Below, in pieces: positions 25,029 through 35,474 of a stretch of 64,000 nucleotides of DNA. Source of the DNA: Hyphomonas sp. (GTDB lineage Bacteria > Pseudomonadota > Alphaproteobacteria > Caulobacterales > Hyphomonadaceae); NCBI RefSeq assembly GCF_016125515.1, contig NZ_WGLO01000008.1:124001-188000 (forward strand), in the 5' to 3' direction. Numbering within the stretch: position 1 is the stretch's first letter; each line of letters begins with the position of its first letter. The notes below the pieces were generated by a model. That model searched no databases. It had not been told where the DNA came from and saw nothing but the letters and a program-made list of their open reading frames with translations. The position numbers and the translations under genes are program-made.

Positions 25029-26426
25029 ATGCCGGGCAAGACACTCTACGACAAGATCTGGGACACGCACGTCGTCCACACGGACCCCGCCTCTGGCGAG
25101 AGCCTTCTCTATATCGACCTTCACCTGATCCATGAGGTGACGACGCCTCAGGCCTTCGACGGGCTGAAGGCCGCTGGCCGCCGGGTGCGCCGCCCGGAGC
25201 TGACGCTGGCCGTCGCCGACCACAACACGCCCACCGAGAACCAGGCTGCCGGTCTTGCGGGCGTGAAAGATCCTGAAGCGCGCAACCAGCTGGAAACGCT
25301 GACGCGCAATGTCGCTGAATACGGCATCGAATATTTCCCGATGGGCGACCTGCGCAATGGCATCGTCCATGTCGTCGGCCCGGAGCAGGGGCGGACCCAG
25401 CCGGGCATGACCATCGTGTGCGGTGACAGCCACACCTCGACCCACGGAGCCTTCGGCGCGCTGGCGCACGGCATCGGCACGTCCGAAGTGGAGCACGTGC
25501 TGGCGACGCAGACGCTCCGCGCGCGGAAGATGCAGAACATGGCGGTCGAGGTGTCGGGCGAGCTGCGCCCCGGCGTGACCGCCAAGGATCTGGCCCTTCA
25601 CATCATCGCGATCACCGGCACAGCAGGGGGCACCGGCTGCGTGATCGAGTATCGCGGCGATACGGTTCGTGCCCTGTCGATGGAAGGGCGCATGACGCTG
25701 TGCAACCTGTCGATCGAGGGCGGCGCGCGCGCCGGCCTCGTGGCGCCGGACGAAAAGACCTTCGCCTATGTGAAAGGCCGTCCCGCCGCGCCGAAGGGCG
25801 ACGCCTGGGACGCCGCGGTGCGCTACTGGCAGACCCTGTTCTCCGACGACGACGCCGTGTTCGACCATGTGCTGCACATCAAGGGCGAAGACGTCGAGCC
25901 GACGATCACCTGGGGCACCAGCCCGGAGCAGGCGATCGCGTTGTCCGGACTCATTCCGCGTCCGGAGGATTTTTCTGATCCGGTCAAGGCGGGCGCCTGC
26001 GAACGCGCGCTGGCCTATATGGGCCTAGAGGGCGGAAAGCCGATTGCCGGCATACCGGTGCAGCGCGTGTTCATCGGCTCGTGCACCAACAGCCGTATCG
26101 AGGATCTGCGGGCGGCCGCCGAAGTCGCGAAGACCGGCAAGGTCGCGCCGGGTGTGCGCGCCATGGTCGTGCCTGGCTCGGGGATCGTGCGCAAACAGGC
26201 CGAGGCCGAAGGCCTCGACCAGGTTTTCCTGGCCGCCGGCTTCGAATGGCGCGAGCCCGGATGTTCGATGTGTCTTGGCATGAACCCCGACATCCTCGCG
26301 CCCGGCGAACGTTGCGCCTCCACCTCGAACCGCAACTTTGAAGGCCGTCAGGGCCGCGGCGGACGCACTCATCTCATGAGCCCTGCGCTCGCCGCCCGCG
26401 CCGCCCTCAATGGCGTGATCGGATAA
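25029..26426 (+). CDS. leuC: 3-isopropylmalate dehydratase large subunit
   Basis: 465 residues from ATG 25029 behind AGAGAGG; the upstream in-frame extension is not family-like. With LeuD it isomerises 2- to 3-isopropylmalate in leucine synthesis. The aconitase fold shows [15 protein letters not shown] at the start and [25 protein letters not shown]. The three Fe-S ligands are Cys352 ([10 protein letters not shown]), Cys412 and Cys415 (CSMCLGMN). Its partner leuD lies 5 kb downstream, with bioB, cysK and three other genes between, which is unusual. Confidence 0.97.
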   Translation: MPGKTLYDKIWDTHVVHTDPASGESLLYIDLHLIHEVTTPQAFDGLKAAGRRVRRPELTLAVADHNTPTENQAAGLAGVKDPEARNQLETLTRNVAEYGIEYFPMGDLRNGIVHVVGPEQGRTQPGMTIVCGDSHTSTHGAFGALAHGIGTSEVEHVLATQTLRARKMQNMAVEVSGELRPGVTAKDLALHIIAITGTAGGTGCVIEYRGDTVRALSMEGRMTLCNLSIEGGARAGLVAPDEKTFAYVKGRPAAPKGDAWDAAVRYWQTLFSDDDAVFDHVLHIKGEDVEPTITWGTSPEQAIALSGLIPRPEDFSDPVKAGACERALAYMGLEGGKPIAGIPVQRVFIGSCTNSRIEDLRAAAEVAKTGKVAPGVRAMVVPGSGIVRKQAEAEGLDQVFLAAGFEWREPGCSMCLGMNPDILAPGERCASTSNRNFEGRQGRGGRTHLMSPALAARAALNGVIG

Positions 26427-26452
26427 TCAGACTACAAATCGAGGACAAGACC

Positions 26453-27412
26453 ATGACGACGGATCTCTTGCCGCGCCAGAACTGGACGCGGGCCGAAATC
26501 GCTGCGGTGTATGAACTCCCGCTCGACCAGCTGATGGCCAGGGCGCTGGCCGTGAAGGCGGCCAACTGGGCCGACGGCGCCGTGCAGAAGTCTCAGCTCC
26601 TGTCGATCAAGACCGCCGGCTGTCCGGAAGATTGTGGCTATTGCAGCCAGTCCGCTAAGTTCGACACCGGCCTCAAGGCCGAAAAGCTCATGCCGCTGGA
26701 CGAAGTGGTCGAGACGGCCCGCCGCGCCAAGGCCAATGGGGCCGACCGGTTCTGCATGGGCGCCGCCTGGCGGTCGCTGAAGGACCGTGATCTGCCGAAA
26801 GTCGCCGAGATGATCACGGCCGTGAAGGCGGAAGGCCTCGAAACCTGCGTCACGCTCGGCATGCTCGAAGATGGCCAGGCCGAAGCGCTGAAGGCGGCCG
26901 GCCTCGACTATTACAACCACAACCTCGACACCTCGCGCGAGTACTATGGCGAAGTCGTCAGCACACGCACCTATGACGACCGGCTCGAAACCCTCGGCCG
27001 CGCCCGTCAGGCTGGCATCAAGCTGTGCTGCGGCGGCATCCTCGGCATGGGCGAGACGCGCGACGACCGGATCGGCCTGATCCACGAGCTGTCGAAACTG
27101 ACCCCGCATCCGGAAAGCGTTCCGGTCAACAAGCTTGTCCCGATCAAGGGCACGCCGCTCGGCGGCAGCGAGGAAATTGATTCCATCGAGCTGGCCCGCG
27201 CCATTGCCACGTGTCGCATCGTGTTCCCGAAAAGCTGGGTGCGCCTCTCGGCGGGCCGCGAACAGATGAGCCCCGAGGGCCAGGCGCTCTGCCTGCTGGC
27301 CGGGGCGAACTCCATCTTCGTCGGCGACCGGCTTCTGACCACACCGCTGCCCGGCGCCGACAAGGACGCCCGTCTTCTGGAATCCGTCGGCGGCGGCTGT
27401 TCGAAGGGCTGA
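26453..27412 (+). CDS. bioB: Biotin synthase
   Basis: 319 residues behind GAGGA. A radical-SAM enzyme that inserts sulfur into dethiobiotin. The 4Fe-4S ligands are Cys57, Cys61 and Cys64 in [11 protein letters not shown]. Further family marks are [22 protein letters not shown] and [18 protein letters not shown], with the Arg and Cys of the 2Fe-2S site. It is 26 bases from leuC and may be read from the leuC message. Other biotin genes are not in the window. Confidence 0.97.
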   Translation: MTTDLLPRQNWTRAEIAAVYELPLDQLMARALAVKAANWADGAVQKSQLLSIKTAGCPEDCGYCSQSAKFDTGLKAEKLMPLDEVVETARRAKANGADRFCMGAAWRSLKDRDLPKVAEMITAVKAEGLETCVTLGMLEDGQAEALKAAGLDYYNHNLDTSREYYGEVVSTRTYDDRLETLGRARQAGIKLCCGGILGMGETRDDRIGLIHELSKLTPHPESVPVNKLVPIKGTPLGGSEEIDSIELARAIATCRIVFPKSWVRLSAGREQMSPEGQALCLLAGANSIFVGDRLLTTPLPGADKDARLLESVGGGCSKG

Positions 27413-27497
27413 GTGCCGGAGGAGGGTTCGCGCAGGCGGGCTCAACCGGGCATCAGTTCCTCTAAACCGGCCCTTCGGTTGTCTTTCTGCGGGCACA

Positions 27498-27534
27498 GGC
27501 CGATATTCGGCCCTTCAAGATCATCTCTGAAGGG
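27498..27534 (+). promoter_or_regulatory. Competing hairpins masking the cysK ribosome site
   Basis: GGCCGA/TCGGCC (27498-27503 with 27507-27512) forms one hairpin. CCCTTCA (27511-27517) pairs with TGAAGGG (27528-27534) to form another that covers the AAGGG ribosome site of cysK. The two share bases 27511-27512, so they compete. This looks like a simple translational switch; the signal is unknown. Confidence 0.45.
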
Positions 27535-27543
27535 AAGAAACAT

Positions 27544-28527
27544 ATGTCCGGGACCGTGAAACTCGATGGCGGCATTGCGCTCGATGGCCCCCGTGGCCGC
27601 GTCTATGGCTCCATCCTCGAAACCATTGGCGCCACCCCGCTCGTTCGGGCGGAGAAGTTCGCAAAGGCCGAAGGTGTCGGCGCAGACCTCCTGTTCAAGC
27701 TCGAATTCTTCAACCCGCTGGCCAGCGTGAAGGACCGCATCGCGCTCGCCATGGTGCTCGCGCTGGAAGCGTCCGGCAAGCTGAAGCCCGGCGGCACGCT
27801 GATCGAGCCGACCTCGGGCAATACCGGCATCGGCCTCGCCTTCGTTGCGGCCCAGCGCGGTTACCGCCTGATCCTTACCATGCCGGAATCGATGTCGATC
27901 GAGCGGCGAAAGATGCTGGCCTTCCTCGGCGCCGAACTGGAACTCACCCCGAAGGAAAAAGGCATGGGCGGCGCCATCGCCAAGGCGAAGGAATTGCTGG
28001 ACTCGATCCCCGGCTCGGTCAGCCCCAGCCAGTTCGACAATCCGGCCAACCCCGCCATCCATGAGAACACGACCGCCGAGGAGATCTGGGCCGACACGGC
28101 CGGCGCCGTCGATGCGGTCATCTCGGGCATCGGCACGGGCGGCACGTTCACCGGCATCGGCCGCGTGCTGAAGCCGCGCAAGCCGGGCCTCAAGATGTAT
28201 GCTGTGGAGCCGGCGGCCTCGCCGGTGCTCTCCGGCGGCGCGCCCGGCCCGCACATGATCCAGGGTATCGGGGCCGGCTTCGTGCCCGCCAATGCCGATA
28301 CATCCCTGATCGACGAAGTGCTGAAAGTCTCGAACGAAGACGCCCTCGCCACAGCCCGCAAGCTTGCGAAGATGGAAGGCATTCCCGGCGGCATCTCGTC
28401 CGGCGCGGCGGCCCATGCGGCCGTCCAGCTCGGCAAGCGTCCCGAGATGGCCGGCAAGACCATCGTCGTCATCCTCGCCAGCTTCGCCGAGCGCTATGTC
28501 TCGACGGCGCTGTTCGAAGGGCTGTGA
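27544..28527 (+). CDS. cysK: Cysteine synthase A (O-acetylserine sulfhydrylase)
   Basis: 327 residues, PLP-dependent. It makes cysteine from O-acetylserine and sulfide. Lys63 in [12 protein letters not shown] binds [19 protein letters not shown] is the Asn-containing substrate loop, and [15 protein letters not shown] holds the phosphate. [12 protein letters not shown] and GGISSGAAA complete the pattern. The N-terminal 18 residues extend a little beyond most CysK proteins. The AAGGGAAG ribosome site is caught in a possible hairpin. It is convergent with the secreted protein gene, with six bases between. Confidence 0.96.
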   Translation: MSGTVKLDGGIALDGPRGRVYGSILETIGATPLVRAEKFAKAEGVGADLLFKLEFFNPLASVKDRIALAMVLALEASGKLKPGGTLIEPTSGNTGIGLAFVAAQRGYRLILTMPESMSIERRKMLAFLGAELELTPKEKGMGGAIAKAKELLDSIPGSVSPSQFDNPANPAIHENTTAEEIWADTAGAVDAVISGIGTGGTFTGIGRVLKPRKPGLKMYAVEPAASPVLSGGAPGPHMIQGIGAGFVPANADTSLIDEVLKVSNEDALATARKLAKMEGIPGGISSGAAAHAAVQLGKRPEMAGKTIVVILASFAERYVSTALFEGL

Positions 28528-28533
28528 CGCGGG

Positions 28534-29838
28534 CTACTTCTTCGGCGGCAATTGCGGGGCGAGCACGGCGACCGGACACATCGCCGCCTCGTCCGGCGTC
28601 ACGGTGCCGGCCGGCATCGGGTGCGGTAGTGTCGGGGTGGGGCTGAAGGCGGGCATTACGCGCGCATCGCTAAGGCCGAGGTCGTCGGCGTTCGGTCTGC
28701 CACGCTTTTCCGCGCTGCGCTCTTCGTCGGTCAAGGCGTCTGCGCCGATCTGTGCGGCGTAAAAGGCGAGGTCACGGCCCAGACGATCGGCGACCACCGC
28801 CTTGTTCGATGCGCGCACATTGAGTGCAATGTGACGGCGCACGTCTGCCGGGGAGGGCGGCCAGGCTTCGCCTCGTTCAGCCTTCAGTGTACGGAGCGCG
28901 CTGGTCAGCGCCGGGCCAGAAATGCTCATCTGCGTAGAGCGGTCGACGAAGAAAGCATGGTCGATCTCGGTGACCGGCAGGGCAAATTCCGGAGAGGTCC
29001 ACACCTTGTAGAAGGTTGCGATCTTACCCCCATCGAAGGACTGCGACTGGTACACATCCCGGTAGATCTCCCCGACGGCCGGGATCGTTCCAAACGTCTT
29101 GAAGCCCACCTTCCACGCCGCGCGCCGCGCTGGGTCCATCCACACACCGCACAGGTAGATTTCGAGGGGTGAGTCCGCGTTCGCGTCGTTCAGTTCCAGC
29201 ATGCGCCGCACCGCTGGCGCCTCGCTGCCAAACGCGGCGTCGAGTTCCGCTCCGCTCGTTTCCGGCTTCGCGGCGAGAAACGCATTCAGAATGGCCTGCA
29301 CTTCGCGCCCATGCCCCGCCGTCGCGCCGTTCGGCCCCCATGTGATGTAGGAGGCGCGGTCATTGGAATAGCAGACCGGCTGGCCTTCTTCCGGATTGTA
29401 GCGCGGCGAACTCTGGCAATAGTTCCATTCCATGCGGTCATAGTCGGTCGCTTCGAAGGTCAGCTTCAGCGCGGCGGCCCGTGTGTCTACATCCGGCAAC
29501 GGCGTGCCCGGCAGCAGGACCTGCCACAGCGCCGCCGTGATCGCGCCGCTTCGGGCCGGGCTGTCCGGTTCAAGACGGGCGGAAACGGCTTCGCATGCGC
29601 TCAGCTGCGTGATGGCGCTGCGCGTGCCGGGCCCGAAGGCACCGTCCGGCTGAAGGACCTTGTCGATGCCGCAGGCTGCCAGCGCCGGGTTCATCGCTGC
29701 CTGGAGCTGCGCCACCGCGCCGGACGCGCCATCCCGGATCATGCCGGCTCGGTACTGGTAGAGCACGGCGTCTTCAGCCGAGGCCGACGGCGCAAAGGCA
29801 GCTACGGCAAAGGCCAGAGCCAGAAGCCTGCTTTTCAT
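28534..29838 (-). CDS. Secreted protein with N-terminal peptidoglycan-binding-like motif, function unknown
   Basis: 434 residues from ATG 29838, eight bases behind GGAGGAC; an ATG at 29844 is too close to that site. The signal peptide ends near ASA (residue 21). Residues about 30-85 carry a pattern like peptidoglycan-binding domains (VAQLQAAM, PDGAFGPGTRSAITQL). The middle has two Cys-bearing stretches (MEWNYCQSS, GQPVCYSNDR) and a Gly-rich TWGPNGATAGHGREVQAIL. The acidic/Gly motif layout could suit a wall hydrolase, but I do not recognise a named family. The C-terminus is proline-rich. Confidence 0.78.
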   Translation of the reverse strand: MKSRLLALAFAVAAFAPSASAEDAVLYQYRAGMIRDGASGAVAQLQAAMNPALAACGIDKVLQPDGAFGPGTRSAITQLSACEAVSARLEPDSPARSGAITAALWQVLLPGTPLPDVDTRAAALKLTFEATDYDRMEWNYCQSSPRYNPEEGQPVCYSNDRASYITWGPNGATAGHGREVQAILNAFLAAKPETSGAELDAAFGSEAPAVRRMLELNDANADSPLEIYLCGVWMDPARRAAWKVGFKTFGTIPAVGEIYRDVYQSQSFDGGKIATFYKVWTSPEFALPVTEIDHAFFVDRSTQMSISGPALTSALRTLKAERGEAWPPSPADVRRHIALNVRASNKAVVADRLGRDLAFYAAQIGADALTDEERSAEKRGRPNADDLGLSDARVMPAFSPTPTLPHPMPAGTVTPDEAAMCPVAVLAPQLPPKK

Positions 29839-29989
29839 GGACATGTCCTCCGTCCGTACCCGTCAGGCGGTGCGGCTCGCTGGGAGTGTAGCGCCGCGAT
29901 CCCGTGCTGCCAGCCCCCAATCCCCCTACGGCATGATTTCCATTTTCCGCCATTGCTTGCATAAGGTGGCCTGCAAACAGGAGTTCCCG

Positions 29990-30625
29990 ATGGCCCGTTT
30001 TACACTGCACGGTATTTTCGCGTCCGGCCCCACCTACAAGGTCGGCCTGATGCTGCGCCTCACCGCTACGCCGTTCAATTATGAGCATGTCGACCTCCGG
30101 GCCGGCGCGCACAAGGCCGACGCCTTCCTGATCAAGAACCGTTATGGCCAGGTGCCCGTGCTGGAAGACAGCCAGACCGATTACTGCCTTTGCCAATCCT
30201 CGGTGATCCTGGACTATCTCGCAGACGAGACCGGCCAGTTCGGTGGCAAGGACCGGGGTGAGCGCCTGCGCGCCCGCGAATGGCAGCTCTGGGGCGCGGG
30301 TACGCTGACCACAGGCATCTATCGCACGCGCGCGGCAAAGCTCGGCTTCTTCAAGTTTCCCGAACAGGTCGCCGAGGCGAACCTGCAGCTCGCCCTCGGC
30401 GGGCTGAAGGAACTGAACTCGCTGCTGGACGGCCGCGACTGGCTGGTGGGGAAGGGCCCCACCATCGCCGACATCGATATCTACGGCATCGCCGCCTATT
30501 CGGGCCAGGCCGGCATTGACCTGCAACCCTATCCGAACGTGCGCAAATGGATGGCCCGGGTCGAGGCCCTGCCGGGCTTCAAGGACGTCAACACCTGCCT
30601 GCCGCAGGCGAGCGTGGCGGCATGA
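29990..30625 (+). CDS. Glutathione S-transferase
   Basis: 211 residues from ATG 29990 behind ACAGGAG, the usual GST length. The thioredoxin-like domain opens ARFTLHGIFASGPTYKVGLML and holds the cis-Pro motif QVPVLEDSQ and the gamma-Glu contact QSSVILDYLAD. The helical domain ends with PTIADIDIYGIAAYS and PNVRKWMARVEALPGFKD. Cytosolic conjugating or isomerase role; substrate unknown. Its stop overlaps the start of the VOC protein by four bases, suggesting a shared detoxification task. Confidence 0.9.
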   Translation: MARFTLHGIFASGPTYKVGLMLRLTATPFNYEHVDLRAGAHKADAFLIKNRYGQVPVLEDSQTDYCLCQSSVILDYLADETGQFGGKDRGERLRAREWQLWGAGTLTTGIYRTRAAKLGFFKFPEQVAEANLQLALGGLKELNSLLDGRDWLVGKGPTIADIDIYGIAAYSGQAGIDLQPYPNVRKWMARVEALPGFKDVNTCLPQASVAA

Positions 30626-31470
30626 TCAACGGCGTCGATCACATCGTGATCCTCGCGCCGGAGATCGAGGCCGGCACGGCGGTCTATGCCGCGCTGCTCG
30701 GCCGTGCGCCGGATTGGCAGGCGACGAGCGAGGCGGGCATCGCAACCGCGCTGTTCCAGCTTGGCAATACGGCGCTTGAACTCGTTGCCCCCGCCGGCGA
30801 CACGCCTGCGGCCGATCACCTGCGCGAACGCATTACCTCAGAAGGCCCGGGCCTCAAGTCGCTCGCCTTCCGCTCGGGCGACCTCGCCGGCGATCACCGC
30901 GCGCTCAGCCGCCTCGCCCTGGCGCCCACCGCCATCGAAGAGGGTGCCAGCAGGCATGCCGCGAGCGGAGTGACCCGCACCTGGCGCCGCTTCCGCTGCC
31001 CGCCGGAGCACACGGCGGGTGTGCGCTGGTTCTTCGTCGAGCCGGTCGACGGCGCCCCGGAGCCGGCCGAAGTGCCGCTCGGTTCCGTCCATGCGCTCGA
31101 CCATCTGGTGATCAACACGCCCAACCCTGACCGCGCGATGGCGCTCTATGGCGCCAAGCTCGGCCTGCGCCTCGCGCTGGACCGCTCCGCGCCGGAATGG
31201 GGCGTACGCCTTATCTTCTTCCGCACCGGTGGCCTTACGGTCGAGATTGCCCATCGCCTCAGTCAGGACGAAGATGCCGCCGGGCCGGACAGTTTCTGGG
31301 GCCTTACCTGGCGCGTCGGCGATATCGCGGCCGCCCATGCCCGCCTTGCGGGTCAGGGCTTTAATGTCTCGGATGTGCGCACAGGCCGGCGTGCCGGCAC
31401 GCAGGTCTTCACCGTCCGCGACGGTACCCTGAACGTGCCCACCCTGTTCATTTCCGGCGTGGCGGATTAA
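30622..31470 (+). CDS. VOC (glyoxalase-like) protein with two modules
   Basis: 282 residues from ATG 30622, overlapping the GST stop (ATGA). Two vicinal-oxygen-chelate modules follow each other, each opening with a metal-type His: [15 protein letters not shown] at the start and [16 protein letters not shown] at about 157. The first resembles the Glyoxalase-like (PF13468) group. The metal set appears incomplete, so binding rather than catalysis is possible. The coupling with a GST suggests glutathione-linked detoxification, which is inference. Confidence 0.82.
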   Translation: MINGVDHIVILAPEIEAGTAVYAALLGRAPDWQATSEAGIATALFQLGNTALELVAPAGDTPAADHLRERITSEGPGLKSLAFRSGDLAGDHRALSRLALAPTAIEEGASRHAASGVTRTWRRFRCPPEHTAGVRWFFVEPVDGAPEPAEVPLGSVHALDHLVINTPNPDRAMALYGAKLGLRLALDRSAPEWGVRLIFFRTGGLTVEIAHRLSQDEDAAGPDSFWGLTWRVGDIAAAHARLAGQGFNVSDVRTGRRAGTQVFTVRDGTLNVPTLFISGVAD

Positions 31471-31480
31471 AAGCAGCTCC

Positions 31481-32110
31481 ATGACCCCATTCACATCCCT
31501 CACCGGAACTGCCGCGCCCCTGCTCGAGAAGGGCAAGCCGATGTCGAATGTCGACACCGACATGATCATCCCAAAACAGTTCCTGAAGACGACGACGCGC
31601 ACCGGGCTCGCCACGGGCCTGTTCCATGAGCTGAAAACCAAGGCGGATGGCTCGCCCAATCCGGACTTCGTGCTGAACAAGCCGGCCTATGCCAAGGCCT
31701 CGATCCTGATCGCGGGGGAGAATTTCGGCTGTGGCTCCTCGCGCGAACACGCCCCCTGGGCGCTGCTCGACCAGGGCATCACCTGCGTGATCGCCCCATC
31801 CTTCGCCGATATCTTCCACAACAACTGCTACAAGAACGGCATCCTGCCGGTCCGCTTGCCGGTTGATGTGTGCGAGAAGCTCGCCAAGGCCGCCGGCGGC
31901 GCCAACCATGTCTTCACGGTGGACCTTGCCACGCAGACCGTCACCACGCCCGACGGCGAGACCTTCCGGTTCGATGTCGATCCGGGGCGCAAGTCCAACC
32001 TGATGGCCGGCCTCGACGAGATCGGCGCGTCGCTGACCGCCGCGCCGGAGATCGACCGGTTCGAACAGCAGCGCCGCGCTGCCACGCCCTGGCTCGAACC
32101 CGCCCGCTAG
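31481..32110 (+). CDS. leuD: 3-isopropylmalate dehydratase small subunit
   Basis: 209 residues, the swivelling domain partner of LeuC. Marks are [35 protein letters not shown] and [20 protein letters not shown]. The ribosome site is weak. It stands 5 kb from leuC and 570 bases before leuB, so the leucine genes here are interleaved with others. Confidence 0.96.
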   Translation: MTPFTSLTGTAAPLLEKGKPMSNVDTDMIIPKQFLKTTTRTGLATGLFHELKTKADGSPNPDFVLNKPAYAKASILIAGENFGCGSSREHAPWALLDQGITCVIAPSFADIFHNNCYKNGILPVRLPVDVCEKLAKAAGGANHVFTVDLATQTVTTPDGETFRFDVDPGRKSNLMAGLDEIGASLTAAPEIDRFEQQRRAATPWLEPAR

Positions 32111-32131
32111 CGCCCGATGGGAGACAACGCC

Positions 32132-32314
32132 ATGATCCGCCCCGCCCGCCTGATCCTGCCGCTGCTCCTCCTGTCTGCGCTCGGCGCCTGTCACAACGAT
32201 CCCTTCAGTATCAAGCCTGAAGTGCCCGGCGTGAAAATTCCGGAGAAGACTGCGCCCGCCGATGCGGACGCGCCGGACGGGGATGCCGAACCGGCGCCGG
32301 ACACCGCTGAATGA
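32132..32314 (+). CDS. Small lipoprotein
   Basis: 60 residues from ATG 32132, eight bases behind GGGAG; an in-frame ATG at 32117 has no site. A basic start and hydrophobic run end in the lipobox LGAC (Cys at about 20). The mature part of 40 residues is acidic and rich in Pro, Ala and Asp. It has no domain and may be a spacer or a LptM-like small envelope protein. Its stop overlaps the next start by four bases. Confidence 0.75.
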   Translation: MIRPARLILPLLLLSALGACHNDPFSIKPEVPGVKIPEKTAPADADAPDGDAEPAPDTAE

Positions 32315-32607
32315 TTGTCATCGAGGGCACGGTCCGCATTCCGCCGGAAAATCTAGAGGCCGCCCGCCCGGTGATGGAGCAGATGATCCGCGCCAGCCGC
32401 GCCGAGGCGGGGTGTATCGACTATGCCTACAGCATTGACGTGCTTGACCCCGGCCTGATCCGTGTCACCGAGCGCTGGGAAAGCCGCGAGGTGCTCGCCG
32501 CGCATTTCAAGACGGCGCATATGGCAACCTGGCGCGCCTTCTTCCCGCAGCTCGGCATCACGGGCCGCGACCTGCGCCTTTACGAGGCGGCCCCCGAGCC
32601 GATCTGA
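32311..32607 (+). CDS. Antibiotic biosynthesis monooxygenase (ABM) domain protein
   Basis: 98 residues of the dimeric alpha/beta-barrel type: MIVIEGTVRIPPENLEAARP, SRAEAGCIDYAYSIDVLDPG, RVTERWESREVLAAHFKTAH. Members include YgiN-type quinol monooxygenases and small cofactor-free oxygenases. Glu, Trp and His of the WES...HF stretch fit this group. The substrate is unknown. It is translationally coupled to the lipoprotein upstream by ATGA. Confidence 0.88.
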   Translation: MIVIEGTVRIPPENLEAARPVMEQMIRASRAEAGCIDYAYSIDVLDPGLIRVTERWESREVLAAHFKTAHMATWRAFFPQLGITGRDLRLYEAAPEPI

Positions 32608-32678
32608 CCCCGGTTGCGCGCGGGCCCCCGGCTCGCTACTGACCCCGTCAACTGTGATGTGCGCGGAGAGCCCGACCC

Positions 32679-33731
32679 ATGAAGAAGAAACTCCTCCTCC
32701 TGCCCGGCGACGGCATCGGCCCTGAAGTCACCGCCCAGGCGCGCCGCATCGCCGAACTGCTCGTGCCCGACATCGAGATCGAGACCGGCCTGGTTGGCGG
32801 CGCCAGCTTCGATGCGCATGGCACCCCGCTGACAGACGAGACGCTGGAGCGCGCCCGGCATTCGGACGCCGTCCTGCTCGGCGCTGTCGGCGGCCCGAAA
32901 TGGACCGGCACTGCCCGCGACAAGCGCCCCGAAGCCGGCCTCCTCGCTCTGCGCAAGGGGCTCGATGTATTCGCAAACCTGCGCCCCGCCTTCTGCTTCC
33001 CGGCCCTGGTCGACGCGTCGAGCCTGAAGCGCGACAAGGTCGAAGGCCTCGACCTGATGATCGTCCGTGAGCTGACGGGAGGCGTCTATTTCGGCCAACC
33101 GCGCGGCATCGACGAAGCCGGCGGCCTGCGCCGCGGCTATGACACCGCCATCTACACCCATCCGGAAATCGAGCGCGTCGCCCGCGTCGCGTTCGATATT
33201 GCCCGCGGCCGCACCGGCCGTGTCCTATCGGTCGAGAAATCGAACGTCATGGAATCGGGCCTCTTCTGGCGTCAGGAAGTCACCCTCGCACACGCCGAGT
33301 TCGGCGGCGGCGTATCCCTCGCCCACATGTACGCTGATGCCTGCGCGATGGAACTCGTCCGCGCGCCGAAACAGTTCGACGTGATCCTCGCCGACAACCT
33401 CTTCGGAGACCTGCTCTCCGATGAAGCGGCCATGCTCACCGGCTCGATCGGCATGCTGCCCTCGGCCTCGCTCGGCGCGCCCGGCACGCCGGGCCTCTAC
33501 GAACCGGTCCATGGCTCCGCGCCGGACATTGCGGGGCAGGGCATCGCCAATCCCTGCGCTGCCATCCTCTCGCTGGAAATGGCGCTGCGCTGGTCGCTGG
33601 GCAAGGAAAAGGCGGCCGACGCCCTCTTCGCCGCCGTCGGCAAGGCGCTCGACCGGGGCGCCCGCACGCGCGACCTCGGCGGCGAGCTCACCACCAGCCA
33701 GATGGCCGACGCGATCATCGCCGCACTCTGA
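32679..33731 (+). CDS. leuB: 3-isopropylmalate dehydrogenase
   Basis: 350 residues. It oxidises and decarboxylates 3-isopropylmalate with NAD in the third step of leucine synthesis. Family marks are [80 protein letters not shown] and [18 protein letters not shown] with the metal and NAD contacts. The ribosome site GGAGAG is modest. Confidence 0.97.
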   Translation: MKKKLLLLPGDGIGPEVTAQARRIAELLVPDIEIETGLVGGASFDAHGTPLTDETLERARHSDAVLLGAVGGPKWTGTARDKRPEAGLLALRKGLDVFANLRPAFCFPALVDASSLKRDKVEGLDLMIVRELTGGVYFGQPRGIDEAGGLRRGYDTAIYTHPEIERVARVAFDIARGRTGRVLSVEKSNVMESGLFWRQEVTLAHAEFGGGVSLAHMYADACAMELVRAPKQFDVILADNLFGDLLSDEAAMLTGSIGMLPSASLGAPGTPGLYEPVHGSAPDIAGQGIANPCAAILSLEMALRWSLGKEKAADALFAAVGKALDRGARTRDLGGELTTSQMADAIIAAL

Positions 33732-33791
33732 TCCGGCTGGACAAGCCGCCCGTCTGTGACATCCTCTGCAAAAAAGTGCGGAGGAAATGAA

Positions 33792-34982
33792 ATGTCGTAT
33801 GCTGCCGGGCGTCTGATCCATGACGCCGACTCCCATCTCATGGAAATGACGGACGTGCTCGATCCGTATTTCGAGGCGCGCCTTCAGGCCCGCTACCATG
33901 ACCTGCCGATCTACAAGGCCAAGCACGCCCACGCGTCCTGGATGAACAAGGAACGCGCCCGCCACGAGGACCAAGCCTACCGCGCCGCTGCGAGCGAGGC
34001 GATCCTGCTGAAGAAGAATTACGAAGCCCTCGGATCTTTCCGGCGCGAAGACCGGCCCGCCGCGCTCGACCGGCTGGGCTTCGCCAGCCAGCTTGTCTTT
34101 ACCACCTTCTGTCTCGGCAATTTCGGCCTCGACCAGTCCGGCGATATGGAGCTCTGCTACGCCGCCGCCGATGCGCACAACCGCATGATGACCGATTTCT
34201 GCGCCGTCGATCCGCGCCTGCTGGCGGTCGCCTATGTGCCGCTGGAGGATTTCGCCCGCGCCGAGGCCACGGTCAAACTCGCCATCAGGCTTGGCGCGAA
34301 GGGCATCATGGTTCCATCCGCATGCCCACAGAAACACTCACCCAGCCATATTGGCCTCGACCCCGTCTGGCGCGCGGCGGAAGAGGCGGGCCTGCCCATC
34401 CTCCTGCATGTCGGCGGCGAGGAGAAGCTGAACCCCGTCTACAAGGAAAACGGCCTGCCGCCGGTGCCGGATTTCCATGGCGGCGACGACAATTTTACCT
34501 CCGTCTCCTACATGCCCATCCCGCAATCGGCGATGCAGACGCTCGCCACGTTGATCTTCGACGGCGTGTTCGACCGGTTTCCGCGTCTCAAATGGGGCGC
34601 CATCGAACTCGGCGCCGCCTGGGTGCCGGGTTGGATGCGCTCCATGGATTCGGCCGCGCACGCCTTCATCCGCAATGAGGAACGCCTGCAGAAACTCTCG
34701 GCCAGGCCCTCCGAGATCGTCCGCCGCCAGTTCCGCGCCGCGCCTTATCCGCACGAGGATGCTGGCTGGATCATCCGCAATTCGGGCGACGAGATCTGCC
34801 TCTTCTCTTCCGACTACCCGCACGTCGAAGGCGGCCGCAATCCGCTCAAACGCTTCGACGAAACGCTCTCCGGCTGCACCCCCACCCAGATCACGAACTT
34901 CTACTCGGAAAACTTCATCGACCTGATGGGAGAAGGCCTCGCGCCGGAACTGCGTCGGCCGCAAATGAAAGAGAGCGCCTAG
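33792..34982 (+). CDS. Amidohydrolase family protein (amidohydrolase 2 type)
   Basis: 396 residues from ATG 33792 behind GGAGGAAA. A TIM-barrel metal enzyme of the ACMSD/decarboxylase branch. The metal-binding DADSHLME sits at about 11-18, PILLHVGG in the middle, and FSSDYPHVEGG near the end supplies the late Asp. The usual N-terminal HxH is represented by DADSH, as in many members of this branch. It may be a decarboxylase or hydrolase of a ring compound; the substrate is unknown. Its last bases overlap the convergent NTF2-like gene by four. Confidence 0.88.
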   Translation: MSYAAGRLIHDADSHLMEMTDVLDPYFEARLQARYHDLPIYKAKHAHASWMNKERARHEDQAYRAAASEAILLKKNYEALGSFRREDRPAALDRLGFASQLVFTTFCLGNFGLDQSGDMELCYAAADAHNRMMTDFCAVDPRLLAVAYVPLEDFARAEATVKLAIRLGAKGIMVPSACPQKHSPSHIGLDPVWRAAEEAGLPILLHVGGEEKLNPVYKENGLPPVPDFHGGDDNFTSVSYMPIPQSAMQTLATLIFDGVFDRFPRLKWGAIELGAAWVPGWMRSMDSAAHAFIRNEERLQKLSARPSEIVRRQFRAAPYPHEDAGWIIRNSGDEICLFSSDYPHVEGGRNPLKRFDETLSGCTPTQITNFYSENFIDLMGEGLAPELRRPQMKESA

Positions 34983-35350
34983 CTATAATCCGCAATCCGG
35001 CAGAGCAGGGGGCCGCGGAACTCGAAAAAGCTGGCCCCGCGCACCTTCACGGTCTCGCCTGCGCGCACGCCGTTCGGCAGATCCACGGCGGCGCGGCCCT
35101 CGAACTCGATTTCGGCGGCGGCCTTGCCGGTTCCTGTGACAATATTGATCAGCCGCTGGCGGCGGTAGGAGAAGGCATTGCCGGACACTTCCGCCACCTG
35201 GCGCATCATCGCCTTGCCATCCAGGCGCATCGACTGGCCGGCATTTGAGATGTTCTCGAACACGACATCATCGGTCACACAGGCCAGCATCGCGTCGATG
35301 TCACGGTCATTATAGCTTGCGATATAACGGCGGATGATCTCGTCCAGCAC
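34979..35350 (-). CDS. NTF2-like (SnoaL-type) protein
   Basis: 123 residues from GTG 35350, ten bases after AAAGGGA; a longer frame from 35410 adds a basic, non-family stretch. The cone fold is seen in LDEIIRRYIASYNDRDIDAMLACVTDDVVFEN and GETVKVRGASFFEFRG. Such proteins bind small hydrophobic ligands or catalyse isomerisations; the role here is unknown. It is convergent with the amidohydrolase gene, and the tails overlap. Confidence 0.7.
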   Translation of the reverse strand: MLDEIIRRYIASYNDRDIDAMLACVTDDVVFENISNAGQSMRLDGKAMMRQVAEVSGNAFSYRRQRLINIVTGTGKAAAEIEFEGRAAVDLPNGVRAGETVKVRGASFFEFRGPLLCRIADYS

Positions 35351-35474
35351 GGCGCGCAGATCCCTTTTTGAGTGGTTCCCCCTCCTGCCAGCCAGGGGCG
35401 GATTGCACAAGCCGCTTTAAGCCGGGGGCGAGATGCGCCATATAGCCCCCCTGTCATTGGAACTGGAGACACTC

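Noticed and set aside
24888-25877. 329-residue minus-strand frame overlapping leuC
   Set aside because: It is a shadow of leuC, with no motif and no ribosome site.
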